From an uncultured Eubacterium sp. (GTDB lineage: Bacteria > Bacillota > Clostridia > Oscillospirales > CAG-272), in contig UQUT01000003.1 in the NCBI GenBank assembly GCA_900544285.1, forward strand, positions 47,854 to 111,853: 64,000 nt of DNA. Direction: 5' to 3'. Shown in pieces: positions 61,372 through 64,000 of this stretch. Position 1 is the first letter of the stretch, and each line of letters starts with the position of its first letter. The notes under the pieces were generated by a model. It searched no databases, had not been told where the DNA came from, and was given only the letters and a program-made list of their open reading frames with translations. A program made the translations under genes and the position numbers.

Positions 61372-61803
61372 TTATCGTTTCTCTGAACCGTACCGCTCGT
61401 CGCCCCACCATTCCGGAATAAGCTCGCCGAGGGTGACGGTCTTTCTGCTTTCGTAACCGACCATTATCTCCGTATTTCTGTTCTTCTCGGAAAGCTGCAT
61501 CAGAAACTCGCGGCATGCGCCGCACGGCATACCGCTCCCGCCGCCGTAGGGAGCCTTGTCGCGGAAGGCTATCATTCTTTTTATGACGGTCTGCCCGCTC
61601 GTCATATACATATTCAGCGCGGCAACCCTCTCCGCACAGAGATTCATGACCCCGCTGCAGCTTTCAATGCAGAACCCCGTAAATATTTCCCCGTTTTCGC
61701 TTTCTATCGCGCAAACGACATGATGCGCATAAACAAAAGGCGAAACATCCTGCGGGGCATACTGCTCCTTTGCTTTGAGATACAGTCTTTCCCATATATC
61801 CAT
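61372..61803 (-). CDS. Cytidine deaminase-family protein
   Basis: 143 residues, typical length. Zinc-site motifs NLCAERVA (about 54-61) and MPCGACREFL (about 92-101), with the catalytic Glu in CAE. Such enzymes deaminate cytidine or related nucleosides for salvage; the blasticidin-deaminase subgroup is an alternative. The ATG follows AACGGAGG. Confidence 0.88.
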   Translation of the reverse strand: MDIWERLYLKAKEQYAPQDVSPFVYAHHVVCAIESENGEIFTGFCIESCSGVMNLCAERVAALNMYMTSGQTVIKRMIAFRDKAPYGGGSGMPCGACREFLMQLSEKNRNTEIMVGYESRKTVTLGELIPEWWGDERYGSEKR

Positions 61804-62006
61804 TTCTGTTTCCTCCGTTATGTACGAATTTCAGTCCGGATTCATTATATCATATATCGGCGCAAAAACATATGATTTATAAGTTTTGCGGCGCAAGAAC
61901 GGGTCGACTTTCTATGTATACGGCAGTTTTGTGCAATAAATCATAATTTATTTGTCTATTCCTACAAAACTTCCGCAAAAGCTTGAATTCGACAACCGGA
62001 ATGTGA

Positions 62007-62030
62007 TATAATATAATCGACCGTTCGGTC
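62007..62030 (+). promoter_or_regulatory. TetR promoter with overlapping operator
   Basis: TATAAT boxes at 62007 and 62012 (TTGAAT at 61983) are followed directly by the dyad GACCGTTCGGTC (62019-62030), the classical TetR-type operator. Confidence 0.85.
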
Positions 62031-62048
62031 AATTATTCGGAGGGACAC

Positions 62049-62630
62049 ATGAGAACAAGAAACGAAACGGCTTTCAACGAAAAGAAAGCGCATATAATGG
62101 AAGTCTGCTATGATTGCTACGCCGAAAACGGGCTTTCCGAGGTCGGCATTTCGGCAATAGCGGAGGCGGCGGGAATATCCAAAGCCGCAATATATACATA
62201 TTTTAACGATATAGACGACCTTATAATCCAGTCAACCGATTATTGTATGACCAAGGTCGAGGACGATTTTATGGCAAAAGCTCCGACAGACCCGAAGGAC
62301 GTCATGCGGTTTATAGACGAGGTTCCCTATTGGACGGCAAGGGAGCACGGCAAAAAATACCGCCTTATGTATCAGGTCTATACGCACCCTAAATATATAG
62401 AGTGCGGCAAAAAATTCTTTGAAGGAGTCGACCGCCGTTACACGGAATATGCAAAGCTGCTCGAACCGAAAATCGGAATTCCTTATGACGTAATCACCCC
62501 GCTGATATTCATTTTTATCCGCGCCTGCGTGCATTTTGCAATGTTCGGCGACGAATATTATATGAAAAGCCAGATGGAAGTATTGAAGCAGGGCGTTTCC
62601 CTGTTCATCGAAAAATACAAAACGAAATAA
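62049..62630 (+). CDS. TetR-family regulator
   Basis: 193 residues from the ATG behind GGAGGG. N-terminal HTH GLSEVGISAIAEAAGISKAA, then IYTYFNDIDDLI (about 22-55); the helical C-terminal half binds an unknown ligand. The operator over its own promoter implies autorepression. Its neighbours are a cytidine deaminase (divergent) and a collagen-like protein; no efflux pump is near, so the regulon is unclear. Confidence 0.92.
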   Translation: MRTRNETAFNEKKAHIMEVCYDCYAENGLSEVGISAIAEAAGISKAAIYTYFNDIDDLIIQSTDYCMTKVEDDFMAKAPTDPKDVMRFIDEVPYWTAREHGKKYRLMYQVYTHPKYIECGKKFFEGVDRRYTEYAKLLEPKIGIPYDVITPLIFIFIRACVHFAMFGDEYYMKSQMEVLKQGVSLFIEKYKTK

Positions 62631-62722
62631 ATCGCGGCAAAAGCCGCCGCCCGCTTGCGCTCTGCGGCGCGCGAGCGGACGTAAAGCCCGCCGCAGGAAA
62701 TTTTCCGATCGGAGGAACGAAA

Positions 62723-63937
62723 ATGGAGAAAAACAGAAAATTATTGGCAATGGCTCTTTCGGCACTGTGCTGTGTGCTTCTTGTGTTCTGTGTTGTTTTT
62801 GCAACCGGATGGAGCAAAGCGTCAAAAATCAAAGCCGATTCACCCGAAGTACGCAACAACGGCACGGCTATCCAATGGAAATACGCAAGCGAATCCGAAT
62901 GGCACGATCTTGTTTCCATTGACGAGCTCAAAGGTGCCGCAGGTGAAAAAGGCGCAGACGGTAAAGACGGCACCAGCGGCAAGGATGGCAAAGACGGCCT
63001 TGACGGTAAAAACGGGGTCGACGGCAAGGACGGTGCCGACGGCAAAGACGGAAAGAACGGCAGAAACGGAGTCGACGGGAAAAGTGTCGAGGTCAAAAAA
63101 AGCGATTCATACATACAGTGGCGTCAGGAGGGTGGTCAATGGCAGAACCTCGTTGCGCTTTCCGATATAACAGGTCCTTCCGGACAGAAAGGCGCAGACG
63201 GCAAGGACGGCAAATCGCCCGAATTCCGTGTAAACGAGAGTACGCTTCAATGGCGTTACGCGGGAGATGAAGTATGGCTGAACCTTTATGATCTCTCTTC
63301 CCTTCGCGGCAGTGACGGAAAAACTCCCTTCATCGGAGAAAACGGCAACTGGTGGATCGGCGAAACCGACACCGGCGTGAAAGCGGCGGGCACCGACGGT
63401 ATCAAAGGCGAAAAGGGAGATCAGGGCGAAAAAGGTGAAAAAGGCGATAAGGGTGACAAAGGCGACAAGGGCGACGCCGGTCAGAACGGCGCCTGCTCCG
63501 GATATTTTTATGCAGAAACAAGAATTCCGAGAGTATTTCTCAATGACGGCAGTGCGGCTTTAGGCATCTATGAAAAGGTAAACATCGGAGACCTGATATC
63601 CACTTATCTTGATAAGATTACGCTCAAAAAAGGTCATATTTACAGCGTAACCATAAGCGGCTCTCTCCAGGTGGTATCAAACGAGTTCAATAACAGCGGT
63701 AACTACTCCATCCAGATGACAGACGGTTATAACGACGATCTTTGCCGTGAGGTTACACGTATAAAACGTGACGGCGAAAAAATAGCACAGACAAACGACC
63801 AACATTCCTTTAATTTCACCAGAATATACGACGCGTCTGACAAGGACATAACGCTGAAGTTTATGTTTGAACAGTCGGCATACAATACCCGCCTCGAAAG
63901 CTTCAAAGGCACAATCACAATAACCGCTCTTGATTAA
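62723..63937 (+). CDS. Secreted collagen-like repeat protein
   Basis: 404 residues. N-terminal signal/anchor (MALSALCCVLLVFCVVFATG). Gly-X-Y runs at about 70-118 (GKDGKDGLDGKNGVDGKDGA), 152-168 and 225-258 (GEKGDQGEKGEKGDKG), which should form collagen-like triple helices. Before each run stands a related Trp module (AIQWKYASESEWHDLVSID; YIQWRQEGGQWQNLVALS; LQWRYAGDEVWLNLYDLS). The last 145 residues are a beta-rich globular head (AETRIPRVFLNDGSAALGIY). Probably surface-exposed; ligand unknown. Ribosome binding site GGAGG. A second secreted protein starts 25 bases later. Confidence 0.9.
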   Translation: MEKNRKLLAMALSALCCVLLVFCVVFATGWSKASKIKADSPEVRNNGTAIQWKYASESEWHDLVSIDELKGAAGEKGADGKDGTSGKDGKDGLDGKNGVDGKDGADGKDGKNGRNGVDGKSVEVKKSDSYIQWRQEGGQWQNLVALSDITGPSGQKGADGKDGKSPEFRVNESTLQWRYAGDEVWLNLYDLSSLRGSDGKTPFIGENGNWWIGETDTGVKAAGTDGIKGEKGDQGEKGEKGDKGDKGDKGDAGQNGACSGYFYAETRIPRVFLNDGSAALGIYEKVNIGDLISTYLDKITLKKGHIYSVTISGSLQVVSNEFNNSGNYSIQMTDGYNDDLCREVTRIKRDGEKIAQTNDQHSFNFTRIYDASDKDITLKFMFEQSAYNTRLESFKGTITITALD

Positions 63938-63962
63938 ATTTATATAACGGAGGTAGCAAGAA

Positions 63963-64000
63963 ATGAAAAAACGAATACTCAGTATCCTACTTACCCTTTG
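63963..64000 (+). CDS. Start of secreted protein (cut by window end)
   Basis: ATG behind CGGAGGT; MKKRILSILLTL is the beginning of a signal peptide. Only 12 codons are visible. Close spacing suggests cotranscription with the collagen-like gene. Confidence 0.6.
   Translation, partial: MKKRILSILLTL

Noticed and set aside
62930..63480. Tandem short repeats suggesting a CRISPR array or minisatellite
   Set aside because: They encode in-frame Gly-X-Y collagen-like repeats; no spacer structure. No CRISPR array was seen anywhere in the window.

Overview
The window reads as chromosomal DNA of an uncultivated or gut-type anaerobic Clostridia (Oscillospiraceae/Christensenellales-like Bacillota). The grounds are strong AGGAGG ribosome binding sites, TTGACA-17-TATAAT promoters, DOXP-pathway genes (dxs, ispD), dense two-component and ECF-sigma content, and an anaerobic-type radical SAM/haem gene cluster. 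No rRNA gene, intact tRNA or CRISPR array was seen.

Region 1 (1 to about 16,300) looks like a mobile island. Two overlapping tyrosine integrases, an excisionase-like HTH protein, a replication-initiator-like protein and a ribbon-helix-helix-type protein are read leftward. Cargo follows: a zinc-ribbon protein, an AlkZ-like winged-helix protein, a WapI-type immunity protein, a LexA-type repressor, an ECF sigma with a C-terminal domain, small HTH regulators, a def fragment interrupted by an IS21 remnant, a Dam-type methylase plus AlwI-family endonuclease, and a DUF3990/HTH toxin-antitoxin pair. A tRNA-like remnant near 16,240 may mark its right boundary.

Region 2 (16,400 to 33,500) has the first copy of a 350-bp interspersed repeat that looks like a structured RNA, then an HTH regulator and a small operon (PanE-like reductase, membrane proteins, GNAT). 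Divergent to that operon is a flavodoxin / FecCD ABC importer / lipoprotein / HemW-like radical SAM operon. GTTAGC-N4-GCTAAC palindromes control both sides, suggesting a metal- or haem-responsive regulon. A GNAT / TIR-methyltransferase operon, the second RNA copy and an SbcD/SbcC-like pair follow.

Region 3 (33,500 to 47,200) is an accessory region. It holds two more ECF sigma factors with long C-terminal extensions and a polymorphic-toxin island: a 5'-truncated RHS protein with a PD-(D/E)XK-like tip, a candidate immunity gene, and a string of further immunity-like genes and toxin fragments.

Region 4 (47,200 to 64,000) carries yidD, dxs, ispD and an ABC-exporter remnant. A large leftward sensory cluster follows: hybrid kinase, SBP lipoprotein, hybrid kinase, Hpt protein and a GGDEF-REC-HD-GYP protein. 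It ends in degraded EAL and SipW-like fragments, a cytidine deaminase, a TetR regulator with its own operator, and a collagen-like surface protein.
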